Origin: Microvirga zambiensis WSM3693 | Lineage (GTDB): Bacteria; Pseudomonadota; Alphaproteobacteria; Rhizobiales; Beijerinckiaceae | Reading direction: 5' to 3' | Assembly: GCF_016735695.1 (NCBI RefSeq) | Contig: NZ_JAERQD010000038.1 | Span: 1-61,519 of the forward strand | Length of the DNA: 61,519 bases | Shown here: positions 6,336-16,367 of the stretch, piece by piece | Layout of the letters: each line of letters starts with the position of its first letter | Position numbering within the stretch: position 1 is the first letter of the stretch | Translations under genes and position numbers: made by a program | The notes under the pieces: generated by a model | Database searches by the model: none | What the model was told of the DNA's origin: nothing | Seen by the model: the letters and a program-made list of their open reading frames with translations, nothing else

Positions 6336-8798
6336 ATGCCCGATCTTCTCCTCGAACTCTTTTCCGAAGAAATTCCCGCCCGCATGCAGCGTCGTGCGGC
6401 GGAGGATCTGAAGAAGCTCGTCACCGATGCGCTGGTCGAGCGCGGCTTCCTTTATGAGGGCGCCAAGGCCTTCGCCACGCCGCGGCGGCTCGCCTTGCAT
6501 ATCGCGGGCCTGCCCGTGAAGGGGCAGGACGTGCGCGAGGAGCGCAAAGGGCCGCGCGTCGGCTCGCCGGAAGGCGCGATCCAGGGCTTTCTGAAGGGTG
6601 CGGGACTCACCTCCATCGAGCAGGCGAAGATCGAGAGCGATCCGAAGAAGGGCGAGTTCTACGTCGCCATCATCGAGAAGCCCGGCCGCTCGACGCCGGA
6701 CGTGCTGGCGGAGATCATTCCCGCCATCGTCAAGAACTTCCCGTGGCCGAAATCCATGCGCTGGGGCGCGGCTTCCGCCGAGCCTGGTTCGCTGCGCTGG
6801 GTGCGTCCGCTCCATTCCATCGTCTGCACCTTCGGGCCCGAGACCGAGGATCCGGAAATCGTGCGCTTCGAGGTCGACGGCATTGCAACCGGCGACGTCA
6901 CGCAGGGCCACCGCTTCCTCGCGCCGGGCGAGATCCGCGTGAAGCGCTTCGACGATTACGCGCCGGCGCTGGAGCGCGCGAAGGTCGTGATCGACACCGA
7001 CCGCCGCAAGGACATGATCCTGCACGACGCGAAGGACCTCGCCTTCGCTCAAGGCCTCGAGCTCATCGAGGACGAGGGCCTGCTGGAGGAGGTCGCCGGC
7101 CTCGTCGAATGGCCCGTGGTGCTCATGGGTTCCTTCGACGAAGCCTTTTTGGACATCCCACCCGAGGTGATCCGCACCACGATCCGCGCGAACCAGAAAT
7201 GCTTCGTGCTGAAGCACCCCGGCAACTCCTCCCCCCTTGTGGGGGAGGCCGGGAGGGGGGTACTGGCGCCAAGTTCTGAAAGCGCAGCGCCCATACCCCC
7301 CTCTCCAACTCTCCCCCACAAGGGGGGAGAGGGCTCCAGCGCGCTTGCGAACAAGTTCATCCTCGTTTCCAACCTCGTCGCATCCGACGGCGGCAAGACC
7401 ATCGTCGGCGGCAACGAGCGCGTGGTGCGCGCGCGTCTCTCCGATGCGAAGTTCTTCTGGGAGACGGACAAGAAGGTGAAGCTCGAAGACCGGCTCGAGA
7501 AGCTCAAGAGCATCGTCTTCCACGAAAAGCTCGGTACGCAATACGAGCGCGTGGAGCGCATCGCGGCGCTCGCCAAGGAGCTCGCGCCGATCGTCGGCGC
7601 CGATCCCGCATTGGCCGAGCGCGCCGCGCGTCTCGCCAAGGCCGATCTCGTCACCGAGATGGTCGGTGAATTCCCAGAGCTGCAGGGCCTCATGGGCCGC
7701 TATTATGCGAGCCTGCAGGGCGAGCACGCATCCGTCGCTGCGGCCGTCGAAGAACACTACAAGCCGCTCGGTCCCTCCGACCGCGTGCCGACCGATTCTG
7801 TGTCCGTCGCTGTCGCGCTCGCCGACAAGATCGACACGCTCGTCGGCTTCTGGGCCATCGACGAAAAGCCGACGGGATCGAAGGATCCTTACGCGCTGCG
7901 TCGTGCGGCGTTGGGTGTGATCAGGTTGGTGCTAGAAAATAATATCCGACTGAACTTTGCTTCCAATCCGCTGAGGGCTGACGCCACTATCCTTATCTTC
8001 GCAAGGCTCTTGCAGGTGGCTCATCTCTATCGCAACGGTCAGCTCGCTGCTTTTAAGCGGATTGGAGAGCAATTTGAGGGAAGGACATTCCCGGCAAATG
8101 ATTCATTCGACGTCAACACTTTAACTGGCACCCCGGTTTATGGCGCCGAGACAATTTTTGTTGGGCACCGTGCTGGTGAGATTAAGCTGCGTTCAGGCAG
8201 TCTTGAAATTGAAACTTATAATTTCGAGCTGGTCGGTAGATTTAGTAGCCTAGCTGAAATTCAGGCCGACCTCCTCTCCTTCTTCGCCGACCGCCTAAAA
8301 GTCTATCTCCGCGACCAGGGCGCGCGGCACGATCTCATCGATGCCGTGTTCGCGCTCGAAGGGCAGGACGACCTCCTCATGATCGTCCGCCGCGTCGAGG
8401 CGCTCGGTCGCTTCCTCGACACGGAGGACGGCAGGAACCTGCTCGCCGGTTATCGCCGCGCGGCCAACATCCTGCGCATCGAGGAGAAGAAGGACGGGCG
8501 ATCCTACAGCGAGGCGCCCGATCTCCAGGTCGTCAACGATCAGGGCCAGATCGAGGAGAAGGCGCTCGCCGTGGTTCTCGCCAAGGCGAAAGAAGAGGCT
8601 GCCGCGGCGGTCGAGAGCGAGGATTTCGAGGGCGCCATGCGCGCCCTGTCCCGCCTGCGCCAGCCGGTGGATTCGTTCTTCGACAAGGTCACCGTCAATG
8701 CGGAGGATCCCGCGTTGCGGGCGAACCGCCTGCGGCTACTGAACGATATCCGCGAGGCGACCCGCACGGTGGCGGATTTCTCCCGCATCGAGGGATGA
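6336..8798 (+). CDS. glyS: Glycyl-tRNA synthetase beta subunit with two insertions
   Basis: Beta subunit that binds tRNA-Gly and supports the alpha catalytic subunit. The start (M-P-D-L-L-L-E-L-F-S-E-E-I-P-A-R-M) and end (anticodon-binding part with R-Q-P-V-D-S-F-F-D-K-V) are canonical. At 820 residues it is about 120 longer than most GlyS. Two segments explain the excess. Residues about 297-333 are encoded by a family E palindromic element and read P-S-P-T-L-P-H-K-G-G-E-G near their end. Residues about 531-642 are an AT-richer, rare-codon stretch inserted between G-V-I-R-L-V-L-E-N and A-D-L-L-S-F-F-A-D-R. Both are in frame and no stop interrupts the gene, so it is probably functional. Being essential, it must be if it is the only copy. 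Confidence 0.95.
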   Translation: MPDLLLELFSEEIPARMQRRAAEDLKKLVTDALVERGFLYEGAKAFATPRRLALHIAGLPVKGQDVREERKGPRVGSPEGAIQGFLKGAGLTSIEQAKIESDPKKGEFYVAIIEKPGRSTPDVLAEIIPAIVKNFPWPKSMRWGAASAEPGSLRWVRPLHSIVCTFGPETEDPEIVRFEVDGIATGDVTQGHRFLAPGEIRVKRFDDYAPALERAKVVIDTDRRKDMILHDAKDLAFAQGLELIEDEGLLEEVAGLVEWPVVLMGSFDEAFLDIPPEVIRTTIRANQKCFVLKHPGNSSPLVGEAGRGVLAPSSESAAPIPPSPTLPHKGGEGSSALANKFILVSNLVASDGGKTIVGGNERVVRARLSDAKFFWETDKKVKLEDRLEKLKSIVFHEKLGTQYERVERIAALAKELAPIVGADPALAERAARLAKADLVTEMVGEFPELQGLMGRYYASLQGEHASVAAAVEEHYKPLGPSDRVPTDSVSVAVALADKIDTLVGFWAIDEKPTGSKDPYALRRAALGVIRLVLENNIRLNFASNPLRADATILIFARLLQVAHLYRNGQLAAFKRIGEQFEGRTFPANDSFDVNTLTGTPVYGAETIFVGHRAGEIKLRSGSLEIETYNFELVGRFSSLAEIQADLLSFFADRLKVYLRDQGARHDLIDAVFALEGQDDLLMIVRRVEALGRFLDTEDGRNLLAGYRRAANILRIEEKKDGRSYSEAPDLQVVNDQGQIEEKALAVVLAKAKEEAAAAVESEDFEGAMRALSRLRQPVDSFFDKVTVNAEDPALRANRLRLLNDIREATRTVADFSRIEG
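7226..7333. repeat. Family E palindromic element inside glyS (copy E1)
   Basis: Left arm CTCCTCCCCCCTTGTGGGGG, right arm CTCTCCCCCACAAGGGGGGA, with GGGAGGGGGG and CCCCCCTCTCC forming the inner stem. About 108 bases, a multiple of three. Intergenic copies with the same arms lie near 13.4 and 30.2 kb. Confidence 0.88.
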
Positions 8799-8844
8799 TT
8801 CCGCGAGAAGGGTTGCACTACGCGCATGGGGCAGCCAAGGTCAG

Positions 8845-8951
8845 TTATTGAGACGGCTTGGGTGATCTTGAACTGTGCCAGAGCCTAGCCGGTTATCCGG
8901 CCCTATCCATGACCGCCGATCTTTCAACTGCACCCAAGCCGTCTCAGTAAT
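8845..8951. repeat. Imperfect 100-base palindrome of unknown kind
   Basis: Arms GAGACGGCTTGGGT (8850-8863) and ACCCAAGCCGTCTC (8932-8945) pair perfectly and extend with mismatches. Inside are a small GCCGG-TTAT-CCGGC hairpin and two near-identical direct blocks, GATCTTGAACTG and GATCTTTCAACTG. It lies in the 241 bases between glyS and the L,D-transpeptidase gene. No other copy was seen in the window. It could be a structured RNA or a decayed element end. Confidence 0.5.
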
Positions 8952-9039
8952 TCATGTTAAGGTGTGGCGCAGGGGGCACAGCCAACCGACTCCCTAGGCT
9001 CTAGGTAGGCGGCAACTGAATCACTTCAGAAGACCGACC

Positions 9040-9675
9040 ATGATTCGACGCATCCTGATCGCCGCTCTCCTGAGCGCTCCCCTCGCTGCCTGCCAGACCG
9101 CGCAACAGCCGGTCGCCACGGCAAATGATTCTGCTTGGTATATCGGGGCCATCCCGGACAAGCCGCACAACATCCCGCTGGTCGACCGCCGCAAGATGGA
9201 GGCCAAGTACGCCCGCCAGAATGTGGAGTACAAAGGCCCCGAGAAGGCGGGCTCCATCGTGGTCGATATCGACGAGCGCATGCTTTATCTCGTCCAGCCC
9301 GAGGGCCGGGCGATCCGCTACGGCGTCGGCGTCGGCAAGCAGGGCTTCTCCTGGAAGGGCATTGCGTCAGTCGGTCGCAAGGGCGTGTGGCCGAACTGGT
9401 CGCCCACCAAGACCATGGTCGGCATCAGGCCGGACCTGCCGCGCCACATGGAAGCCGGAATCGACAATCCGCTCGGGGCCCGCGCCCTCTACCTGCACCA
9501 GAACGGCGCCGACACGCTCTTCCGCATCCACGGCACCAACGAGCCGTGGTCCATCGGCGAGCAGGTCTCCTCCGGCTGCGTGCGCATGCTGAACGAGGAT
9601 GTGGCGGACCTCTACGAACGCGTCCCCGTGGGAACGACGGTCTACGTCAAGCGCAACGGGCGCTACCGGGTTTGA
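9040..9675 (+). CDS. L,D-transpeptidase lipoprotein (YkuD domain)
   Basis: 211 residues. It acts in the envelope on peptidoglycan, forming 3-3 cross-links or attaching proteins to meso-diaminopimelate. The signal peptide ends in a lipobox L-A-A-C with the acylated cysteine at 18. The YkuD core starts near residue 71 (S-I-V-V-D-I). It carries the catalytic signature with His164 in H-G-T-N-E-P-W and the nucleophile Cys180 in S-S-G-C-V-R-M. It stands alone, with an intrinsic terminator just after its stop. Substrate preference (cross-linking or protein anchoring) cannot be read from the sequence. Confidence 0.93.
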   Translation: MIRRILIAALLSAPLAACQTAQQPVATANDSAWYIGAIPDKPHNIPLVDRRKMEAKYARQNVEYKGPEKAGSIVVDIDERMLYLVQPEGRAIRYGVGVGKQGFSWKGIASVGRKGVWPNWSPTKTMVGIRPDLPRHMEAGIDNPLGARALYLHQNGADTLFRIHGTNEPWSIGEQVSSGCVRMLNEDVADLYERVPVGTTVYVKRNGRYRV

Positions 9676-9678
9676 TAC

Positions 9679-9707
9679 AAGGCGGCCTCCGGGCCGCCTT
9701 TTTGTTT
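9679..9707 (+). terminator. Intrinsic terminator of the L,D-transpeptidase gene
   Basis: AAGGCGGCC, a short loop, GGCCGCCTT, then TTTGTTT. It starts four bases after the stop codon. Confidence 0.85.
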
Positions 9708-9723
9708 GCTCGTCCGTCACGGC

Positions 9724-9823
9724 CGTCCCCGGACTTGATCCGGGGATCAGTCCCAGCCATCCCGACGTGGTGAAGCGCCGCGCTTTTCGGGCCGAGATCA
9801 CCGGCACAAGGCCGGTGATGACA
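9724..9823. repeat. Family C palindromic element, diverged copy C1
   Basis: GTCCCCGGACTTGATCCGGG, then CCATCCCGACGTGGTGAAGC, then GATCACCGGCACAAGGCCGG and TGATGACA. The centre matches copies near 22.3 and 33.3 kb, while the left arm is of another type. It occupies most of the 328-base gap before ppdK; the remainder is the ppdK leader, in which no motif was recognised. Confidence 0.7.
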
Positions 9824-10003
9824 TGCTGGGAACTCAGAGCTCCGCTGCGCGGCCCCGGAATGACAGGGTAGGAGAGAGGCGGCGGCTCTACCCCCATCGG
9901 AAAATGCCGGAACCGTGGCTGTTCAGCTTGCGTTTGGGCTCCACATGTTTCAAGCCAAATCCTGCGCTGCAGCAGGGCGTGTTCAGAGCCAAGGGATCGA
10001 GCG

Positions 10004-12682
<2,679 letters not shown>

Positions 12683-12688
12683 AGTCCG

Positions 12689-12955
12689 ATGGCGTTGTCG
12701 CGCACCCGTCTCATCTACATCGCGGCGGTGCTGATTTCCGGCATCGTCATCGGCCTCGTCCTGCTGCAGCGGCCCGCGTGGCAGCAAGCCGCCGTGCCGC
12801 CGGCGGCCTGGCCCTTCGCCGTGTCCCTGCCGCTCGATCTCGCGATCGGGCAGCTCGCGGCGCAGGGCAAGACGGAACCTCTGACGATGGGCGACCGCTT
12901 CGTTGCGGTGATCGGCGCAGGCCTGATCGTCACGCTGATGGTGGCATTGGGGTAA
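12689..12955 (+). CDS. Small membrane protein, unknown function
   Basis: 88 residues with two predicted membrane helices, about 8-26 (I-Y-I-A-A-V-L-I-S-G-I-V-I-G) and 70-88 (F-V-A-V-I-G-A-G-L-I-V-T-L). A Pro/Ala-rich loop joins them. It starts six bases after ppdK and 17 bases before the GFA gene, so all three may share a transcript. No family was recognised. The hydrophobic periodicity and position support a real gene. Confidence 0.7.
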   Translation: MALSRTRLIYIAAVLISGIVIGLVLLQRPAWQQAAVPPAAWPFAVSLPLDLAIGQLAAQGKTEPLTMGDRFVAVIGAGLIVTLMVALG

Positions 12956-12972
12956 CGAAAAGGGGGGAAGAC

Positions 12973-13323
12973 ATGGCGCTGCACAAGGGTTCATGCCATT
13001 GCGGCAAGGTGGCCTATGAGGTCGAGACGGATCTCAGCCAAGTGATCGAATGCAATTGCTCGATCTGCCGGCGCAAGGGCTACCTGCTCACCTTCGTTCC
13101 GCGCGCGGCGCTGAACGTGCTGCGCGGAGAGGAGGATCTCTCCACCTACACCTTCAACACGCACACCATTCATCATCGCTTCTGCGCCAATTGCGGAGCC
13201 GCCACCTTCGGCGAAGGCAAGATGCCGACCGGTGAGCCGATGGCGGCGATCAACGTGCGCTGCCTCGAGGCGGTGGATATGGCTGACGTCAAACCGGTCC
13301 CGTTCAACGGGCGAGATAGGTAA
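12973..13323 (+). CDS. GFA-family (CENP-V/GFA) zinc protein
   Basis: 116 residues. The family is named after a glutathione-dependent formaldehyde-activating enzyme; most members have no proven reaction. Zinc ligands are visible as C-H-C-G near residue 8, C-N-C-S-I-C-R-R-K-G near 30-39, and F-C-A-N-C-G-A-A-T-F near 76. The start at M-A-L-H-K-G-S-C-H-C is fixed by a strong AGGGGGGAAG ribosome-binding site. The frame is open farther upstream but reads through the preceding gene. Confidence 0.88.
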   Translation: MALHKGSCHCGKVAYEVETDLSQVIECNCSICRRKGYLLTFVPRAALNVLRGEEDLSTYTFNTHTIHHRFCANCGAATFGEGKMPTGEPMAAINVRCLEAVDMADVKPVPFNGRDR

Positions 13324-13338
13324 AGGCAGTTCCATATC

Positions 13339-13561
13339 GTCATCCCGGACGGCGTGAGCCGAGCCGGGATCGCTGGACGAGAATGGCGCGGTGTCCCCTC
13401 CCTCCTTGTGGGGGAGGGCTAGGGAGGGGGGTGCTGGCGCAAACCTTTATTGGCTATTGCTCACACCCCCCTCTCCAACTCTCCCCCACAAGGGGGGAGA
13501 GGGCCTGTTGCGCCACACTCGTCTCACGATCCCGGATCTCGCTTCGCTCGTCCGGGATGAC
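13339..13561. repeat. Composite palindrome: family F with family E nested inside (F1/E2)
   Basis: Outer arms are GTCATCCCGGACGGCGTGAG...GAGCCGGGATC and GATCCCGG...CGTCCGGGATGAC. Inside, at 13396-13503, lies a full family E element with CTTGTGGGGGAGG and TCCCCCACAAGGGGGGAGAG arms. It fills the gap between the convergent GFA and membrane-protein genes. Confidence 0.85.
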
Positions 13562-13578
13562 ACGCGATGTGTGGGCGT

Positions 13579-13980
13579 TCACGCCATCGCCTCCCGCGAC
13601 CGCCGCAAGCCCACGTACTGAAACTCCGCATACATCAGCACCACGAGCGCTTGCGCAATCACGAAGGCATAGCCTGCGCTCGTCGGCGAGACCCAACCGC
13701 TTGCGAGCAGCAGGACGCTGTCGAGGACCCAGAGCGCGTTGCCGAGCACCACGGCCCAGGCGATGGGCTTGCTGATCGTCTCGCGCAGGCCTAGCCAGCC
13801 GATGAAGGCGGCGTAGGGCAGCAGGACCAGGCCCGCGATGCGCAGCAGCATTTCCGGCAACCCGAAGATTCCGCTCAAGGGCCCTGCGCCGATCAGCATC
13901 ATGAGGCCGAAGAGGGCGCTGGTGGTGGCATCGGCCACGAGAGCCTGGCGCAGGAGCGGGGAGGATTGGATGTTCATCAT
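13579..13980 (-). CDS. Four-helix membrane protein, unknown function
   Basis: 133 residues with about four hydrophobic helices (starting near 19, 45, 72 and 103) and a basic C-terminus (R-R-S-R-E). An AAGGAG ribosome-binding site precedes the first of two adjacent ATG codons. It is transcribed divergently from the XRE-type regulator gene, which suggests that the regulator controls it. It resembles small uncharacterised integral-membrane proteins of Hyphomicrobiales. No transport or enzyme motif is visible. Confidence 0.8.
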   Translation of the reverse strand: MMNIQSSPLLRQALVADATTSALFGLMMLIGAGPLSGIFGLPEMLLRIAGLVLLPYAAFIGWLGLRETISKPIAWAVVLGNALWVLDSVLLLASGWVSPTSAGYAFVIAQALVVLMYAEFQYVGLRRSREAMA

Positions 13981-14103
13981 GGCTGTCTCCTTGTCGACAG
14001 GTTGAGAGCTTCAACCTTGCCGCAAGGATTTCGGATGGATTGCGCGCCGTCGATTACCTCCGAGGTCATGGAAGATGAGACGGTCGCGCGTTATGGTCCG
14101 TTC

Positions 14104-14946
14104 ATGACAACAGCGAGCACCCAATCCGTGAGCAATGACCGACATGTGGGCGATTACCTGCGCGAATGGCGTCAGCGCCGTCGCCTGAGCCAGATGGACC
14201 TCGCCCTCGAGGCCGAGATCTCGACGCGGCACTTGAGCTTTCTCGAAACCGGACGCTCGCAGCCGAGCCGCGAGATGGTGCAGCTCCTGGCGGAGAAACT
14301 CGACATGCCGCTTCGCGAGCGCAACATCATGCTGGTCTCGGCCGGCTTCGCGCCGGTCTATTCGGAGCGCTCCCTCGACGACCCTGCGCTTGCGAGCATG
14401 CGCAAAGCCGTGGATCTGGTGCTGAAGGGGCACGATCCCTATCCGGCGCTCGCCGTCGACCGGCACTGGTCGCTGATCTCCGCCAACGACGCGCTCGTGT
14501 CGCTGATCGGCGACGTGGATCCGGCCCTCATGAAACCGCCCGTGAACGTGCTGCGCCTGAGCATCCATCCGGCGGGGCTCGCGCGGCGCATCGTGAATTT
14601 CACCGAATGGCGCAACCATCTCGTCGCGCGCCTGCACAAGCAGGTGGATGCGACCGGCGATGCGAGGCTCGCCACTCTGATCGAGGAACTGCGCGCCTAT
14701 CCGACGCCGGATGCGGCGGCGCGCGGGCCGAAATCGAGCCACGATTATGCCGGCATCGTCGTGCCGCTGCAGCTCATGACGGGGGAGGGCGTGCTGACCC
14801 TTTTCAGCACCACAACGATCTTCGGCACGCCCGTCGACGTGACCCTGTCTGAACTCGCCATCGAGGCCTTCTTCCCGGCCGATCAGGAAACGGCGGATGC
14901 CTTGCGGCGCCTCGCCGAAAAGCGTCAGGCTGCCGCAGCCGGGTAG
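14104..14946 (+). CDS. XRE-type regulator with MmyB-like ligand-binding domain
   Basis: About 280 residues. A helix-turn-helix domain (about 17-72: R-R-R-L-S-Q-M-D-L-A-L-E-A, then S-T-R-H-L-S-F-L-E-T-G-R-S-Q-P-S) is followed by a C-terminal domain like MmyB of Streptomyces, proposed to bind small lipophilic ligands. The ATG at 14104 is used because the HTH begins just after it. Upstream in-frame ATGs at 13966 and 14068 would add residues overlapping the divergent promoter. Family members often repress a divergent gene, here the four-helix membrane protein; that target is an inference from layout. Confidence 0.88.
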   Translation: MTTASTQSVSNDRHVGDYLREWRQRRRLSQMDLALEAEISTRHLSFLETGRSQPSREMVQLLAEKLDMPLRERNIMLVSAGFAPVYSERSLDDPALASMRKAVDLVLKGHDPYPALAVDRHWSLISANDALVSLIGDVDPALMKPPVNVLRLSIHPAGLARRIVNFTEWRNHLVARLHKQVDATGDARLATLIEELRAYPTPDAAARGPKSSHDYAGIVVPLQLMTGEGVLTLFSTTTIFGTPVDVTLSELAIEAFFPADQETADALRRLAEKRQAAAAG

Positions 14947-15041
14947 GGCCTTAACCACCCATCAACCTTAACCCGCGATAACTTTAAGGCATCGGAGCCC
15001 TCCTGCTGGATGCTCCGGGATGTTCACGAGTTTATTGCAGG

Positions 15042-16277
15042 GTGTGGCGCGTGCGTCTTCCGAACCGTCGATCTCGGGTGAAATGGATCTGCGCCACCAC
15101 GGCCCCCTGGGCGCTGGCGACCGGCTTGCTGATCTCGTTTACCGCCTCTGCCAGCAACGACCTGCATTCCGGCGTGAGCTTCTCGCCGCGCAGCGCCACC
15201 GCCCGTCTCGTCGACACGGCGCTCGTGCCTCCGACGGGCGCCTCCATCGCGGACGGAAGGCTCGGGATCGAGCGCGACGTGCTGCGCTCCCTGCCGCGCT
15301 ACGACCTGCCCGTTGAGGCGGCCGATTCCGAACCGCTCAAGGCCGACCGGAAGGCGGATGCAGGACCGGATGCGATCGTCGACCGCTCGGCCAAGGGCAA
15401 TCCGCTCGTGGCGCCCCAGGCCACCCTGTCGCGCCGCGCGAAGCAGCTGCGCCCGATCCTCAGCCAGATCGGAAGCGCAAAGCTGCTCTACAGCCGCGAT
15501 GAGAACCTTCTGCCCCCCACAGTTCTCATGGAGGGGCAGCTCGAAGCGACGGAGACGGAGCAGGTTTTCGAGCCCTGGCAGGCGCCGGAATACACCACGA
15601 CCCGGCAGGCGACCTCGGTCCAGTCGCCGGCGGCGGCCGCCGCCGGTTCGACGGGCGCCGCGGCGAGCCCGACGACCCCCATGGTGAAGCGGGCGATCGC
15701 CCTGTCCTCTGCGACGCCGGCGCCCATGGATGCCACGCCCATGGAAATCGCGGCAGCTCCCGTCTCCCTGCAATCGCCCCGCCTCGACCGCCCCGGCGAC
15801 GTGACGCTGCTGCCGAAATCCGACGACGAGGATCGTCCGCGCTATGCCGACCTGATCGATCCCGACAACCTCAACAAGGAGCAGCGCTGCCTTGCCGAGG
15901 CGGTCTATTTCGAAGCCCGCAGCGAGTCCGTGGAAGGGCAGGCGGCCGTCGCCCAGGTGGTACTGAACCGGGTGAAAAGCGGCCTTTATCCCTCGAACAT
16001 TTGCGGCGTGGTCTACCAGAACCGCCACCGGCATCTGGCCTGCCAGTTCACCTTCGCCTGCGAGGGCAAGGCCCTTCGCATCCGCGACACCGAATCCTGG
16101 GAGAGGGCAAAGCAGGTGGCGAGCGCCGTTCTCGAGGGCAAGACCTATCTCGCCGATGTGGGCGGGGCGACCCATTACCATGCGGATTATGTGAAACCCT
16201 ACTGGGCGCGCCGCCTGAAGAAGATGGACGTGATCGGCCGCCACATCTTCTACAAGCTGAAGCCCGGGCAGACTTAA
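15042..16277 (+). CDS. Cell-wall hydrolase, SleB/Hydrolase_2 family
   Basis: 411 residues from a GTG start. An N-terminal signal or anchor helix (A-P-W-A-L-A-T-G-L-L-I-S-F) is followed by a long Ala/Pro/Thr-rich linker to about residue 270, then the SleB-type domain. The domain is marked by E-A-V-Y-F-E-A-R-S-E, Q-V-V-L-N-R-V, and C-Q-F-T-F-A-C-E-G. It closes with H-Y-H-A-D-Y-V-K-P-Y-W-A-R-R. Such enzymes cleave peptidoglycan glycan strands and act in the periplasm during growth or division. It stands alone, upstream of the RTX protease pair. Confidence 0.9.
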   Translation: MWRVRLPNRRSRVKWICATTAPWALATGLLISFTASASNDLHSGVSFSPRSATARLVDTALVPPTGASIADGRLGIERDVLRSLPRYDLPVEAADSEPLKADRKADAGPDAIVDRSAKGNPLVAPQATLSRRAKQLRPILSQIGSAKLLYSRDENLLPPTVLMEGQLEATETEQVFEPWQAPEYTTTRQATSVQSPAAAAAGSTGAAASPTTPMVKRAIALSSATPAPMDATPMEIAAAPVSLQSPRLDRPGDVTLLPKSDDEDRPRYADLIDPDNLNKEQRCLAEAVYFEARSESVEGQAAVAQVVLNRVKSGLYPSNICGVVYQNRHRHLACQFTFACEGKALRIRDTESWERAKQVASAVLEGKTYLADVGGATHYHADYVKPYWARRLKKMDVIGRHIFYKLKPGQT

Positions 16278-16316
16278 GGAAAAATCCCATCCTGTGTGTT
16301 TCGGCACTTTTAAAAA

Positions 16317-16330
16317 TGTAATAACGTAAT
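16317..16330 (+). promoter_or_regulatory. Upstream motif shared by the two RTX genes (copy 1)
   Basis: TGTAATAACGTAAT lies 38 bases before the first RTX gene's ATG. TGTACGTAACGTAAT lies 42 bases before the second. The AT-rich TAACGTAAT block stands out from the surrounding GC-rich DNA and could be a -10 region or operator common to both. Confidence 0.35.
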
Positions 16331-16367
16331 AGAACGATGCGCATGGCCGCTTTCGGGGGGAAGGCAC

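Noticed and set aside
7925..8262. Intein in glyS
   Set aside because: The segment is only about 110 residues, lacks a Cys/Ser start, a His-Asn end and splicing or homing blocks, and its edges are not at a catalytic site.
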